Assembly: GCA_964472305.1 (NCBI GenBank) | Contig: CAYYJR010000009.1 | Coordinates: 62,001 to 126,000 of the forward strand | From: CAYYJR01 sp964472305 | GTDB lineage: Bacteria > Armatimonadota > Hebobacteria > CAIYQO01 | Length of the DNA: 64,000 nucleotides | Reading direction: 5' to 3' | Shown here: piece by piece, positions 25,314 to 34,450 of the stretch | Numbering within the stretch: position 1 is the stretch's first letter | How the letters are laid out: every line of letters begins with the position of its first letter | The notes under the pieces: generated by a model | The model's database searches: none | Told to the model about the DNA's origin: nothing | Seen by the model: only the letters and a program-made list of their open reading frames with translations | Position numbers and translations under genes: made by a program

Positions 25314-26645
25314 CTACTCGATGACGCGCTTGTCCAGCACGCGCCTGGCCTTGCCTTGACTGCGCTCCAGCGTTTGCGGCTCGACCAGCTTCACCTTCAC
25401 CGATACACCCAGCAGGGAGTGCAGTTTTTTGCTAAGCGACGATTGCAGATCGGTCATGGTGCTGAAGCGTTCGGTGAACATCTGCTCGGAGATTTCCACC
25501 CATACCTCCAGCGTGTCGAGCATGCCTTCGCGGGTGACCACCAGCAGGTAATGCGGCGAGGTGCCTTCCGTCTCCATCAATATGTGTTCGACCTGGGTGG
25601 GGAAGACATTCACACCGCGGATAATCAGCATGTCGTCGGTGCGCCCTTTCACACGTGTCATGCGCGCACTGGTGCGCCCGCAGGCGCACGGAGTCGTGGT
25701 GATCGCGGTCAGGTCGTTGGTACGGTAGCGCAGTACCGGCAGCGCCTCTTTCCAGAGCGGGGTAACGACCAGTTCACCGACTTCGCCTTCCTCAACCGGC
25801 ACGCCTGTCTGCGGATCCAGCACTTCACAGATAAACAGGTCTTCGGCGATGTGCATGCCGTCTTGGACGATGGCGCATTCGCCGGAGACGCCCGGTCCGC
25901 ATAGTTCACTCATGCCGTAGTTGTCGGTAGCGATAAGACCGAAAGATTTTTCGATGCGCGCGCGCATGCCTTCCGTCCATGGCTCGGCGCCGAACAGTCC
26001 CCACTTCAAGCAAACATCCTCGCCGATCTTCAGTCCACGCTCCTGCACCTGTTCTGCCAGGTAGGCGGCATACGATGGCGTGGAGATGAGCGCGGTGCTC
26101 TGAAAGTCCACCATAAACAGCAATTGACGATCGGTATTGCCCGACGACACCGGCACCACGGTGGCGCCCACGCGTTCCAATCCGTAGTGCAAGCCAAAAC
26201 CGCCAGTAAACATACCGTAGCCAAAGGAGATCTGCGCGATATCGCGCTCGGTGACGCCCGCCAGCGTGACCATGCGCGCGACCAAGTTCACCCAGGTATC
26301 GAGGTCGTTCCTGGTGTAGCCGACCACGGTAGGCTTGCCGGTTGTGCCACTGGAGGAGTGGATGCGTACCAGTTCCTGCGGCGGTACGGCGAACAAGCCG
26401 AACGGATACGTATCATGGAAGTCCTTTTTTGTGGTATAAGGAAGCAAGCGGATATCATCCAGCGAGCGGATATCCTTTGGACTGATGCCGGCGGCATCCA
26501 ACCGCGCACGGTAAAACGGCACCTTCGCGTAGGCATAGGCGACCGTCTCCTGCAGGCGCTGTAGTTGACGTTTACGGATGGTGGTCCGTGCGGCGCACTC
26601 CCACTCCGGCTCCCAGATGCGTTGCGGCGTAGTGACGGAACTCAT
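25314..26645 (-). CDS. paaK: phenylacetate-CoA ligase family adenylate-forming enzyme
   Basis: 443 aa from ATG 26645, family length. 'VRIHSSSGTTGKPTVVGYT' is the AMP-binding P-loop (near residue 95). 'LIATDNYGMSELCGPGVSG' holds the Y-G-x-S/T-E adenylation motif, and 'ARMTRVKGRTDDMLIIRGVN' the hinge. The C-terminal domain ends 'SQGKARRVLDKR' with the catalytic lysine. It activates an aryl acid such as phenylacetate to its CoA thioester. PaaK-like genes paired with an ACT protein, as here, are often tied to anaerobic aromatic amino-acid use. Its start overlaps the end of the symporter remnant. Confidence 0.92.
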   Translation of the reverse strand: MSSVTTPQRIWEPEWECAARTTIRKRQLQRLQETVAYAYAKVPFYRARLDAAGISPKDIRSLDDIRLLPYTTKKDFHDTYPFGLFAVPPQELVRIHSSSGTTGKPTVVGYTRNDLDTWVNLVARMVTLAGVTERDIAQISFGYGMFTGGFGLHYGLERVGATVVPVSSGNTDRQLLFMVDFQSTALISTPSYAAYLAEQVQERGLKIGEDVCLKWGLFGAEPWTEGMRARIEKSFGLIATDNYGMSELCGPGVSGECAIVQDGMHIAEDLFICEVLDPQTGVPVEEGEVGELVVTPLWKEALPVLRYRTNDLTAITTTPCACGRTSARMTRVKGRTDDMLIIRGVNVFPTQVEHILMETEGTSPHYLLVVTREGMLDTLEVWVEISEQMFTERFSTMTDLQSSLSKKLHSLLGVSVKVKLVEPQTLERSQGKARRVLDKRVIE

Positions 26646-27019
26646 GCGACTACCTCTTCTTGCACCTCGACCGGCGCGAGGGGATCGGCAAAAGCCTTGG
26701 TGATTAACCGTGCCGACGGCGGCGGCGTGAGCAGGCTGACGATAGATACGACGATCAGCGGAACCAACATGGGCATGGCATCCGCCAGCGGCATGCCATC
26801 CGACCCGCCCCCCCGCTTTCCGGTATATCCGACGCAGAGCACGGTGGAAAAGCAAACGGTACCGTAGACGCACACGCGCATCCACTGGTCGAATGTGTGC
26901 CCGTCGAGGAAGGAGTCGCCTACATCCTTCGTTCGGCGCATGCTCCAGAAACCGACGCCCAGCATTGCAAGTACGGTAACAATAACGATGGCCGCATCCG
27001 GAATCTGTTGCGGCATCAT
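26642..27019 (-). pseudogene. sodium:solute symporter with large in-frame internal deletion
   Basis: 125 aa where the family has about 450-600. The first 70 residues are a normal SSS N-terminus ('VTVLAMLGVGFWSMRRTKD', 'VGDSFLDGHTFDQWMRVCV'). It then jumps after 'GYTGKRG' straight to a typical C-terminal helix and tail ('AMPMLVPLIVVSIVSLLT', 'PPPSARLITKAFADP'). The frame is intact at the join, so about ten central membrane helices were lost in a clean deletion. It lies between the ACT and PaaK genes and touches both. It cannot transport; it may persist because it keeps the operon coupled. Confidence 0.75.
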
Positions 27020-27436
27020 CTACAGCTCCGCAAGTTCCTGTGGAGTAACCAACGAGATCTTTTCCTCCGTGAGAATGGCTTCACCGGCGGTGATATCTTC
27101 CACGCCGAACGCGATCAACGATCGCACAATGGCGTATGCATATTCGACGTTGAGCCCGCGTTGGGCGAAACCTTCCAGCGCCCGCGCCAATCCGCCCGGC
27201 GTATCGGGCACGCGCGCGAGGATCACCGGACCTTCGTGCACGGTGAACTTGGCGGCGCGCAATGCCTGCACGGCCTGCGGTTCATTGTTGACAATCAAAC
27301 GCAATATGCCGAAATCGGCGGTATCCGCCACACTGAAACCACGAATGTTGACCTTGTTTTCGCCGAGAATCCGCGTCACCTCGGCCAGCCGACCGGCGGT
27401 GTTGTCGAGGAACACCGATAACTGGGTTACTGCCAT
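27020..27436 (-). CDS. tandem ACT-domain regulatory protein
   Basis: 138 aa from ATG 27436 (AGGAG 7 nt before; ATG 27442 and GTG 27454 are possible but badly spaced). Two ACT domains: 'TQLSVFLDNTAGRLAEVTR' with 'GENKVNIRGFSVADTADFG', then 'GPVILARVPDTPGGLARAL' with 'RGLNVEYAYAIV'. ACT pairs bind amino acids. This kind commonly sits next to PaaK-like ligases and is thought to sense aromatic or branched-chain amino acids. Its stop is directly followed by the symporter remnant and paaK. Confidence 0.9.
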   Translation of the reverse strand: MAVTQLSVFLDNTAGRLAEVTRILGENKVNIRGFSVADTADFGILRLIVNNEPQAVQALRAAKFTVHEGPVILARVPDTPGGLARALEGFAQRGLNVEYAYAIVRSLIAFGVEDITAGEAILTEEKISLVTPQELAEL

Positions 27437-27545
27437 GGTCATGCTCCTTTCCACAACAAACGAGAGCTTATCAGCATTAATTACAACAACGAGCGAAAAA
27501 CTCCTTCCCCGCTTGGCAGGATAATTCGCGTGGTGAGTCGTTCCA

Positions 27546-27559
27546 TGTCACAAGTGACA
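27546..27559. promoter_or_regulatory. short perfect palindrome before the ACT gene's upstream gap
   Basis: TGTCAC-AA-GTGACA in the 180-bp gap between the ATP-grasp stop and the ACT start. It sits inside a wider stem (CCCCGCTT near 27512 with its partner near 27570). It could be an operator or part of the ATP-grasp transcript end. Confidence 0.3.
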
Positions 27560-27616
27560 AGGGGTGAGCGGGGCAAAGCCTTGAACCGGTCAATCACCAC
27601 CCGACGCTACTGCATC

Positions 27617-29059
27617 TCAATCCGCGATATACCAGAGGTGCGCGCTCACGCCGGGTTCGTCGCCAGGGCCGGCGGGGGTGAGCAGGCGAGCGTGGCTCAT
27701 GCCGGCGGGGCGTGAATTGGCTTCCAGCAGGACGGGAACGACCGCACCGGCATCAGCATCGAGCAACAGGTCGAGACCGACCAGCGCGGGCATCGCCGCA
27801 CCCAGCGCACGAGCCAGCGCCAATGCGCCGGCTTCCGCCGTCGCGGTCACGCGCGCCCAGGAGCCTGCCAACGGCTCTCCGGCCGCATCACAAAGGTGGT
27901 CCCACACCACGCGCAACGGCATCACCCGCCCGCCGCGACCGGCGGAAGCGATGCCATCCGGTGTAACGGCAACCTGTGCGAATCCCGATTCCGCCCAGGC
28001 ATGCAGACCGTCCCAGCAGACATTCACACGCAGCGTGCAGCGCACCGGGCCATCCGGCCCGGCATAGCGTACATCGCCGCGCTCCTCCATCAGCAACAGC
28101 GCCGTCCCCATCCGTCCCGCCGGTAAGTCATCCACGGCCAGGTTCACCAGTTCCACGCCGCGTCCCTCGGTGCCATCCGCCGGTTTGAGCACCGCGCGCG
28201 CGGTATGCCCGGCCATCCACGCCGCCGCCACCGCGCGCCACGCCTCCGCATTCATGCCGGCCGGGATAGCCTGAAAATCTGGTGTCGGCAATCCGGCTTG
28301 TCGCCAAATCGCCCCGGTCGCCGCTTTGTCATCAAGCACCCGCGCACCCGCATAAGGGTTGCGCACCCGCACTCCCGCCAGCGCGCATTCGATGCGCTGG
28401 TGGGCATCTGCCTCATCCGCCAGGTTCAGCGCCAGCAGCTGTGCGCCGGCCACCGCCGCCGGGACGGCAAAATTCGCCTCGCATAACCGATTGCGGTCCG
28501 CATCGTAGCGCACCCCGCGATGCAACCGGCCCTCATGCAACCAGCTTTCGTGCACGGCGATCACTTCGACCGCCGCCCCGGCGACCAGCGCATCCACCAT
28601 CAACGGGAAATACTCATGCGCCGCGTGCGGAAACGCGGAAAAGCACAGCGCATACACCGGAGCGGTTGCCGGTGCATGGTCACGCGGGGACAATACCACT
28701 TCCGGTCCCAGCCGCTCGCTCAACAACGCATCCAGCGCCAACTCGACCAGCCGCGCCGCGTGTTCGTCGAGAAACGACGCATAGGCGGGATGCACGCCCG
28801 CGCGTCCTGCCGCCAGCAAATCCGCCACACACGCCATCGCCTCGGTGCATAGTGCGCCGCGCCGCACCGCGCCCAGCCGCACTCGCCGCCGCAACGCCGC
28901 CACGTCGCCCCACACCGCCGCCAGCCGTGCCGCCAGCGCATACTTCATTGCCACACTGCGCTCTTCGTCATCGAGCAGATACGCCAGCGGCAACTCCAAT
29001 TCCCGTCGTGCTCGCGCGAGTCCATCATCAAGTTCAGCATACAAATATGCGGTCACCAT
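27617..29059 (-). CDS. ATP-grasp domain protein, leaderless
   Basis: 480 aa from ATG 29059. The C-terminal half shows an ATP-grasp fold: 'RVLDDKAATGAIWRQAGLP', then 'ARAVLKPADGTEGRGVELV' (nucleotide-binding Lys and Gly-rich loop) and 'VVPVLLEANSRPAGMSHAR' (metal-binding E..N). The N-terminal 220 residues are Ala-rich and not recognised. The enzyme joins a carboxylate to an amine or thiol with ATP; substrates are unknown. A TATAAT ends only 3 nt before the ATG, so the message should begin at the start codon. Two upstream start codons would lie beyond that promoter. Confidence 0.75.
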   Translation of the reverse strand: MVTAYLYAELDDGLARARRELELPLAYLLDDEERSVAMKYALAARLAAVWGDVAALRRRVRLGAVRRGALCTEAMACVADLLAAGRAGVHPAYASFLDEHAARLVELALDALLSERLGPEVVLSPRDHAPATAPVYALCFSAFPHAAHEYFPLMVDALVAGAAVEVIAVHESWLHEGRLHRGVRYDADRNRLCEANFAVPAAVAGAQLLALNLADEADAHQRIECALAGVRVRNPYAGARVLDDKAATGAIWRQAGLPTPDFQAIPAGMNAEAWRAVAAAWMAGHTARAVLKPADGTEGRGVELVNLAVDDLPAGRMGTALLLMEERGDVRYAGPDGPVRCTLRVNVCWDGLHAWAESGFAQVAVTPDGIASAGRGGRVMPLRVVWDHLCDAAGEPLAGSWARVTATAEAGALALARALGAAMPALVGLDLLLDADAGAVVPVLLEANSRPAGMSHARLLTPAGPGDEPGVSAHLWYIAD

Positions 29060-29062
29060 GCC

Positions 29063-29156
29063 ATTATACCCTGCACTCGTGCTGCCCGTCATCTCGCGCG
29101 CATTTCCGCCACACGCACATGCTCTTGCCATTCGCGGACGGAGATGGCATTATAAT
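29063..29156. promoter_or_regulatory. divergent promoters of the ATP-grasp gene and pheA
   Basis: Minus strand: TATAAT at 29068-29063, almost touching the ATP-grasp start codon. Plus strand: TATAAT at 29151-29156, 50 nt before pheA, with TTGCCA at 29125-29130 as a -35 at a long 20-nt spacing. Confidence 0.6.
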
Positions 29157-29206
29157 GCTCCATACCTAACCGGTGCGCAGGTGAGCACCGACGGAGTGAC
29201 GTTGCG

Positions 29207-30304
29207 ATGAGCGAGAACAAACTACCGGCTGAACTGTCCGCCAATACGATTCAGGCGATTCGCTGGAGCCTCGATCGCGTCGATGAGCAGATCGTCGGAT
29301 TGCTCAATCAGCGCGCTGAGCTGGCGCGCCGTATCGGACAGTTGAAAGAAGCGTTCGATGGCGTGGCCTTTGTGCCGGCCCGCGAGCGCGCGGTACTGGA
29401 TCACGTGCAATCGTTCAACGCCGGCCCGCTGCCCCACGAAGCGATTTACGGCATCTTTCAACAGATCATTGCCGCCTGCCGCAATCTGGAGCAACCGGTA
29501 AAAGTCGCCTACCTCGGACCGCCTTATACTTTCAGTCACCAGGCCGCCATTCAGCGATTCGGCACCACCAGCATGCTGCTGCCGGCGGATTCGGTGCATG
29601 ACGTGGTCAGCCTGGTGGAGCATGGCAATGCCGAATACGGCGTGTTGCCGATTGAGAATTCCACTGACGGCGTCGTGCGCGATTCGCTCGATGCGCTGTA
29701 TCGCTCCACGTTGAACATCGCAGACGAACTGAATGTGCCTGTCCACCATTATCTGTGGGGGTGCGGCACGCTGGAAGATGTCACCACGGTCTATTCTCAC
29801 CCGCAGCCGCTGGCGCAATGCCGCAACTGGTTGCTGCGCCACCTTCCGAAAGCCGAATTGCTGACCGCATCGAGCACTTCGCGCGCTGCCGAAATGGTGG
29901 TCGGGCGACCGGAGGCGGCGGCTATCTGTCAGCCGCTGGCCGGCGAGCAATTCGCGTTGACGCAACTGGCAGAGCGTATCGAGGATTCGCCGCATAATCG
30001 CACCCGCTTTTGCGTGGTGGGCCCGGCGCAGTCGCAGCCCAGCGGACACGATAAAACCTCTATCGTTTTTTCCGTGAAACACCAGTCCGGCGCCTTGAAT
30101 ACGGCACTGACTATCCTCGAACGCCACGGGATCAACCTGACGCTGATCGAGTCGCGACCCACGAAAGAAATGCCGTGGGAATACCTGTTTTACATCGACT
30201 TCCTGGGACACACCACCGAGCCGCGTGTGATCGCCGCACTCGACGAATTACGCAGGTATTGCATGTTCCTGCGCGTATTCGGCAGCTATCCGGAAGCGAA
30301 CTGA
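29207..30304 (+). CDS. pheA: bifunctional chorismate mutase / prephenate dehydratase
   Basis: 365 aa. AroQ-type chorismate mutase at about residues 15-95 ('IRWSLDRVDEQIVGLLNQR', 'LARRIGQLKEAF'). The dehydratase domain is at about 97-275 ('VKVAYLGPPYTFSHQAAIQ', 'YGVLPIENSTDGVVRDSLD'). The C-terminal ACT domain (about 285-362) has 'ALTILERHGINLTLIESRP', the phenylalanine-feedback site with the ESRP motif. It turns chorismate into phenylpyruvate for phenylalanine synthesis. GGAG lies about 10 nt before the ATG. Confidence 0.95.
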   Translation: MSENKLPAELSANTIQAIRWSLDRVDEQIVGLLNQRAELARRIGQLKEAFDGVAFVPARERAVLDHVQSFNAGPLPHEAIYGIFQQIIAACRNLEQPVKVAYLGPPYTFSHQAAIQRFGTTSMLLPADSVHDVVSLVEHGNAEYGVLPIENSTDGVVRDSLDALYRSTLNIADELNVPVHHYLWGCGTLEDVTTVYSHPQPLAQCRNWLLRHLPKAELLTASSTSRAAEMVVGRPEAAAICQPLAGEQFALTQLAERIEDSPHNRTRFCVVGPAQSQPSGHDKTSIVFSVKHQSGALNTALTILERHGINLTLIESRPTKEMPWEYLFYIDFLGHTTEPRVIAALDELRRYCMFLRVFGSYPEAN

Positions 30305-30375
30305 CGGGAGGCGTCGCCCTCTTGCGCCGCGGCATGACAATTTCGCGCGTTGGCGCGACAACTTCGTGCGCTGCG

Positions 30376-30404
30376 TTGACAGTACGCACTCCCTATGCTA
30401 CACT
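30376..30404 (+). promoter_or_regulatory. infC-rpmI-rplT promoter
   Basis: TTGACA (30376-30381), a 17-nt spacer, TACACT (30399-30404). Transcription should start about 55 nt before the infC start codon. Confidence 0.8.
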
Positions 30405-30467
30405 GCTCGGGATTTTGCGGAGATACATTTATCTTCGTACGATGTCTGTTGTCGGAGGTGCTTCAAC

Positions 30468-31043
<576 letters not shown>

Positions 31044-31068
31044 CCAGGACCCACAGTACGGTCACGCG

Positions 31069-31094
31069 CGCGGGCCGTCCTCGGACGGCCCGCG
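31069..31094 (+). promoter_or_regulatory. strong hairpin between infC and rpmI
   Basis: CGCGGGCCGTCC (31069-31080) pairs fully with 31083-31094 across a 2-nt loop, in the 99-nt gap between the genes. No T-tract follows, so an RNA-processing or attenuation element is more likely than a full terminator. Confidence 0.5.
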
Positions 31095-31142
31095 TGGTGA
31101 TTGAAGAGCCTGGGCACATGCCCGAAAGGAGAACTGACTACC

Positions 31143-31346
31143 GTGCCGAAAATGCGTACGCGCAAGTCGGCGGCCAAGCGGCTGGAGTATACCGGCAGCG
31201 GGAAAAAGATCAAATTCCGCTCCAACTATAACAGTCACTTGCTGACCCGCAAGAGCACATCCCGCAAACGCCGGCTGCAGACGACCAAAATATTGGATTC
31301 ATCGTTCATGCATGCCGCCAAGGGAATGCTTCCCTACGGGAAATAA
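31143..31346 (+). CDS. rpmI: 50S ribosomal protein L35
   Basis: 67 aa from a GTG start. 'PKMRTRKSAAKRLEYTGSG' is the near-invariant L35 N-terminus, and the rest is Arg/Lys-rich ('LLTRKSTSRKRRLQ'). AAAGGAG lies 11 nt upstream. The ATG three codons later would cut the conserved PKM, so GTG is chosen. Confidence 0.96.
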   Translation: MPKMRTRKSAAKRLEYTGSGKKIKFRSNYNSHLLTRKSTSRKRRLQTTKILDSSFMHAAKGMLPYGK

Positions 31347-31453
31347 TCCCCCGTGGTGGGTAGCACGCCCATTCAAGCGCCTGGATACGCAATCCGGGCC
31401 TCCGTGACCCCGGCCTGTGCCGGTGGGAACCGTGATCCGAAAGGAGCGATCAT

Positions 31454-31813
31454 ATGCCTCGCGTAAAACGTGGGTTGATGACCCACAAGCGACACAAGAG
31501 AGTATTAAAAGCCGCATCCGGCTTTTGGGGTGCCCGTCACCGCCAGTTCCGCCGCGCGAACGAAGCCGTCGTAAAAGCGATGGACGATGCGTTTCGCGGC
31601 CGAAAACAGAAAAAGCGCGATTTCCGCCGCATGTGGATCGCCCGCATCAACGCGGGCTGCCGCCAGAATGGCCTTACCTACAACCGGTTCATCGACGGTC
31701 TGAGCAAGTGTGCGATCGAGATGAATCGTAAGGCGCTGTCCGAACTGGCCATCCACGATCCGGCCGCGTTCGCCGCACTCGTCGAGCGCGCGCGCGCCGC
31801 GCTGGCTTCCTGA
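31454..31813 (+). CDS. rplT: 50S ribosomal protein L20
   Basis: 119 aa. 'MPRVKRGLMTHKRHKRVLK' and 'AASGFWGARHRQFRRANEA' are the L20 N-terminal extension. 'RRMWIARINAGCRQNGLTY' and 'FIDGLSKCAIEMNRKALSE' are the globular domain. Typical infC-rpmI-rplT order; L20 usually represses this operon by binding its mRNA. AAAGGAG lies 8 nt before the ATG. Confidence 0.97.
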   Translation: MPRVKRGLMTHKRHKRVLKAASGFWGARHRQFRRANEAVVKAMDDAFRGRKQKKRDFRRMWIARINAGCRQNGLTYNRFIDGLSKCAIEMNRKALSELAIHDPAAFAALVERARAALAS

Positions 31814-31834
31814 ACGCCGATCGAATCTCATAAT

Positions 31835-31868
31835 ACGAGAGCGTCCCACCCCGGTGGGACGCTCTCGT
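31835..31868. terminator. 16-bp perfect hairpin between convergent rplT and slipin genes
   Basis: Arms 31835-31850 and 31853-31868 are exact complements with a 2-nt gap (CCCC/GG apex). It lies 21 nt after the L20 stop and 5 nt after the slipin stop, so it may serve both strands. No T-run on either side. Confidence 0.75.
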
Positions 31869-31873
31869 GGCGT

Positions 31874-32806
31874 TTACGCCGGTGTGATGGGCGGCGGGGG
31901 TTCACGACGCGCCTGGGTGATGGCGCGCACGATCTCGACCCACTCCACCGGAAACAACACCACCGTATTCGACGAACTGGGCCCGAGCCCATCGATCGTC
32001 TGCAGCGAGCGCAGTTGCATGGCGCCGGGATTGCGCTGCATGATATCCGCCGCCGCGGCCAGGTTGACCGCCGCTAGTTTATCACCCTCCGCTTTGGTGA
32101 TGGTGGCGCGTTTTTCACGTTCAGCGGATGCCTGTCGTGACATCATCCGCTTTAAATCCTCCGGCAATTCGATATCGAGCAGACGGATGGAATCGACGTG
32201 CAGTCCCCACTTGATTATCTGCTCCTCAACAGCCTCGCCGATGCTCTGCTGGATTTGCTCGCGCTCGGAAAGCAATTCGTCAAGCGTCATGCGCCCGACC
32301 ACATCGCGCAGTGCGGCTTGCGCATATTGCGCAATGGCAAACTGATAATCCTGCACGTGGATGACTGCCTGTTCAGGATTGATGACGCGAAAGAACAGCG
32401 CGCCGTCGATTTCCGCGGGTACATTGTCGCGGGTGATCACGCGCTGTCGCGGAATATTCAGCACCAGTGTGCGTGTATCAACAAAGCGCACGAAATCAAT
32501 AAACGGCACCACATAGAAGATGCCCGGCCCGCGTAGCGCGCGAAAATTACCCAGACGCAGCAGCACGCCGCGTTCCCACTGTGCCGCGACGCGGATGCCC
32601 GAGACCAGAATCCAGATGACAATGGCCACGATGATGGTGCCGCCGACGGCGCTGCCCGGAGCGGTGCCGAACAGCACGAGAGCAATGATCACGGTGGGCA
32701 CCAGGAAGAGGATACCGCGCAACGCCCCGCCCAGCGAGATATGCTGACCGACCGGTTGAGCGAATTGTCGCAGCGGTAGCGACGCTGTGGGCATTTGACC
32801 GACCAT
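31874..32806 (-). CDS. slipin / stomatin-like SPFH-domain membrane protein
   Basis: 310 aa. Two N-terminal hydrophobic segments ('ILFLVPTVIIALVLFG', 'GGTIIVAIVIWILVSGI') are followed by the SPFH domain: 'ERGVLLRLGNFRALRGPGI', 'RTLVLNIPRQRVITRDNVP', 'AQAALRDVVGRMTLDELLS'. A helical region ends 'ASAEREKRATITKAEGDKL', the stomatin signature. It forms membrane microdomain scaffolds and often works with an NfeD protease partner; no nfeD is adjacent. AAGGAGG sits 7 nt before the ATG, one of the best ribosome binding sites in the window. Confidence 0.93.
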   Translation of the reverse strand: MVGQMPTASLPLRQFAQPVGQHISLGGALRGILFLVPTVIIALVLFGTAPGSAVGGTIIVAIVIWILVSGIRVAAQWERGVLLRLGNFRALRGPGIFYVVPFIDFVRFVDTRTLVLNIPRQRVITRDNVPAEIDGALFFRVINPEQAVIHVQDYQFAIAQYAQAALRDVVGRMTLDELLSEREQIQQSIGEAVEEQIIKWGLHVDSIRLLDIELPEDLKRMMSRQASAEREKRATITKAEGDKLAAVNLAAAADIMQRNPGAMQLRSLQTIDGLGPSSSNTVVLFPVEWVEIVRAITQARREPPPPITPA

Positions 32807-32831
32807 GTCACACCTCCTTTATCCCTGGCGC

Positions 32832-32855
32832 GCGGATGGGTCTCGCCCCATCCGC
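32832..32855 (-). promoter_or_regulatory. hairpin in the slipin leader
   Basis: GCGGATGGG (32832-32840) pairs with 32847-32855 around 6 nt, just upstream of the slipin ribosome binding site. Role unknown. Confidence 0.35.
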
Positions 32856-33050
32856 CAACGCCATCGCTTCAGTCATTCCCCAGCCGCCGCCATCAAAGCG
32901 TAACTTTTGCACCGGTTCGAATGCAGCACGGCGTCCGCATTACGTTAGAAAACGTGTATTCTTTGCGCATTTACCCGGAAGGCAAGAGGAGATTGCCGGA
33001 ACGGCGGCGAATTGATCTAGCTACGCATCTCACGTAAGGGAGAATCGGCT

Positions 33051-34379
33051 ATGCCGCGGTGGATAATCGTTCTGCTTTTCGTCCTGGGTTTCGCCTGCGC
33101 GTTCCAAGTTTCGTTGTTGGTCACTCCTGCGTGTGCCTTTGATATCACACCGCCGGAAAAGACGGAAGACACAACCATCAATGCGACGCCGAATAACGGC
33201 ACAACGGCGGGGACCGGCACGGCGACAGACTCTGGCACAACGACGGACTCTGGCACGACAAAACCGGCGAGTGATCTCGAGACGCCGAAAAAAGTCTTTC
33301 CTTCCAAAGCGATGATCCGCGAGATGTTCGAGGATGGCAAGCTGGACGAAGCCGAAGCGGCTTATCTGGAGTGGGCAACGTACTGGCACGATGACGACCC
33401 CGCGCTGATCGTAATGCTTGAGCGCCAAATGCTGCTGCGACAATTTCGCGAAGGCAAAAACAGCGCGCTCATCGCGATGGCGCAGGTGGGTGACGCGGAA
33501 GCGCTGACCGTGCTCACCGCGCAAGTGCTCTCCGGCGGCGGCAACTGGCCGCCCGCCGACCTCATTCCCGCCATTCGCTTCATTGGCGCGAGTCGCGATA
33601 AAAATTCGCTCAACACGCTACGCACGGTGCTGTATAGCCAGGATGCCGGCGTCGTCAACGCAACCATCAGCGCGCTGGGTGATCTGGGTGATCCGCGCAT
33701 CGTGCCGGAATTAGTGAAAATGTTTGAAGACGCCGACCTGGAGCGTAGCGTCGCGCTGGCACGCACACTGGTACTGTTAGGGGCGAAGAAACAAGTGCAG
33801 GATCAGTTCGAGCCCCAGTTGCGCTTCCCGCTGGCCGGGGTGCGCGAACGCGCAGCGCTGGTGCTGGGCGCCATCGGAATCCAAACCGGATGGCCGCTCA
33901 TTCAGCAAATGCTGGAAACCCAGCAGGAGGGGTATTATCCCTTGGCGTTGAAAGTGCTGGCCGCGCTGCCCTCCAATGAGAGCGAGGCCTACCTGATGAA
34001 GGCATTGGACGGGAGTGAGGCGGAACAGCTTGCCGCGCTGCAAAGCATCAGCATTCTTTCACCGCCGAAGATCATCGCCACGCTGATGGCACTGTTGAAG
34101 AATGACACGGCACCGGCGAGTGTGCGGGTGATCGCCGTGCAGATGCTGGCTGACCGCCGCGTGCCCATCGCGCTGAAGCCGATTCGCGCTCTGGCGTCAA
34201 AGCTGGAAGGCGATGCGCCGCAGGTGAAAGCGGAAGCCGTGCTGGCGCTGGCAAAATACGGCTTGTTGGATGATCAGATGATACGCGAAGCAGTACGCCA
34301 GCGCTTCACCAGCCCGGAAGAGGACGTGGCGCGCGCCGCCCGCGCCGTGCTGTTCGGCTACGCGTTAAGCGTAAAATAG
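33051..34379 (+). CDS. secreted HEAT-repeat protein
   Basis: 442 aa. Signal peptide ('WIIVLLFVLGFACAFQVSL', cleavage near ACAFD). A Thr/Gly linker at about 40-72 includes a small tandem repeat (TDSGTTTDSGTT). HEAT repeats fill about 130-440: 'AGVVNATISALGDLGDPRI', 'GVRERAALVLGAIGIQTGW', 'QVKAEAVLALAKYGLLDDQ'. It has the same repeat type as the sigma-HEAT fusion but acts outside the cytoplasm. Probably a binding scaffold; partner unknown. A strong terminator follows. Confidence 0.85.
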   Translation: MPRWIIVLLFVLGFACAFQVSLLVTPACAFDITPPEKTEDTTINATPNNGTTAGTGTATDSGTTTDSGTTKPASDLETPKKVFPSKAMIREMFEDGKLDEAEAAYLEWATYWHDDDPALIVMLERQMLLRQFREGKNSALIAMAQVGDAEALTVLTAQVLSGGGNWPPADLIPAIRFIGASRDKNSLNTLRTVLYSQDAGVVNATISALGDLGDPRIVPELVKMFEDADLERSVALARTLVLLGAKKQVQDQFEPQLRFPLAGVRERAALVLGAIGIQTGWPLIQQMLETQQEGYYPLALKVLAALPSNESEAYLMKALDGSEAEQLAALQSISILSPPKIIATLMALLKNDTAPASVRVIAVQMLADRRVPIALKPIRALASKLEGDAPQVKAEAVLALAKYGLLDDQMIREAVRQRFTSPEEDVARAARAVLFGYALSVK

Positions 34380-34395
34380 ACCGGAATGCCAATAC

Positions 34396-34436
34396 AATAC
34401 CGCCGCGGCGCCAATACGCCGCGGCGGTATTTTTTA
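34396..34436 (+). terminator. intrinsic terminator
   Basis: A 15-bp perfect stem (34396-34410 with 34417-34431) and a 6-nt loop, followed by a T-run. The best rho-independent terminator in the window; the next gene converges from 34451. Confidence 0.92.
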
Positions 34437-34450
34437 CATTAGCCGGACGA

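Noticed and set aside
27437..27616. T-box or attenuator before the ACT gene
   Set aside because: No T-box core sequence or specifier loop could be identified.
29222..30211. 329-aa open frame on the minus strand
   Set aside because: Antisense shadow of pheA, which has three clear domains.
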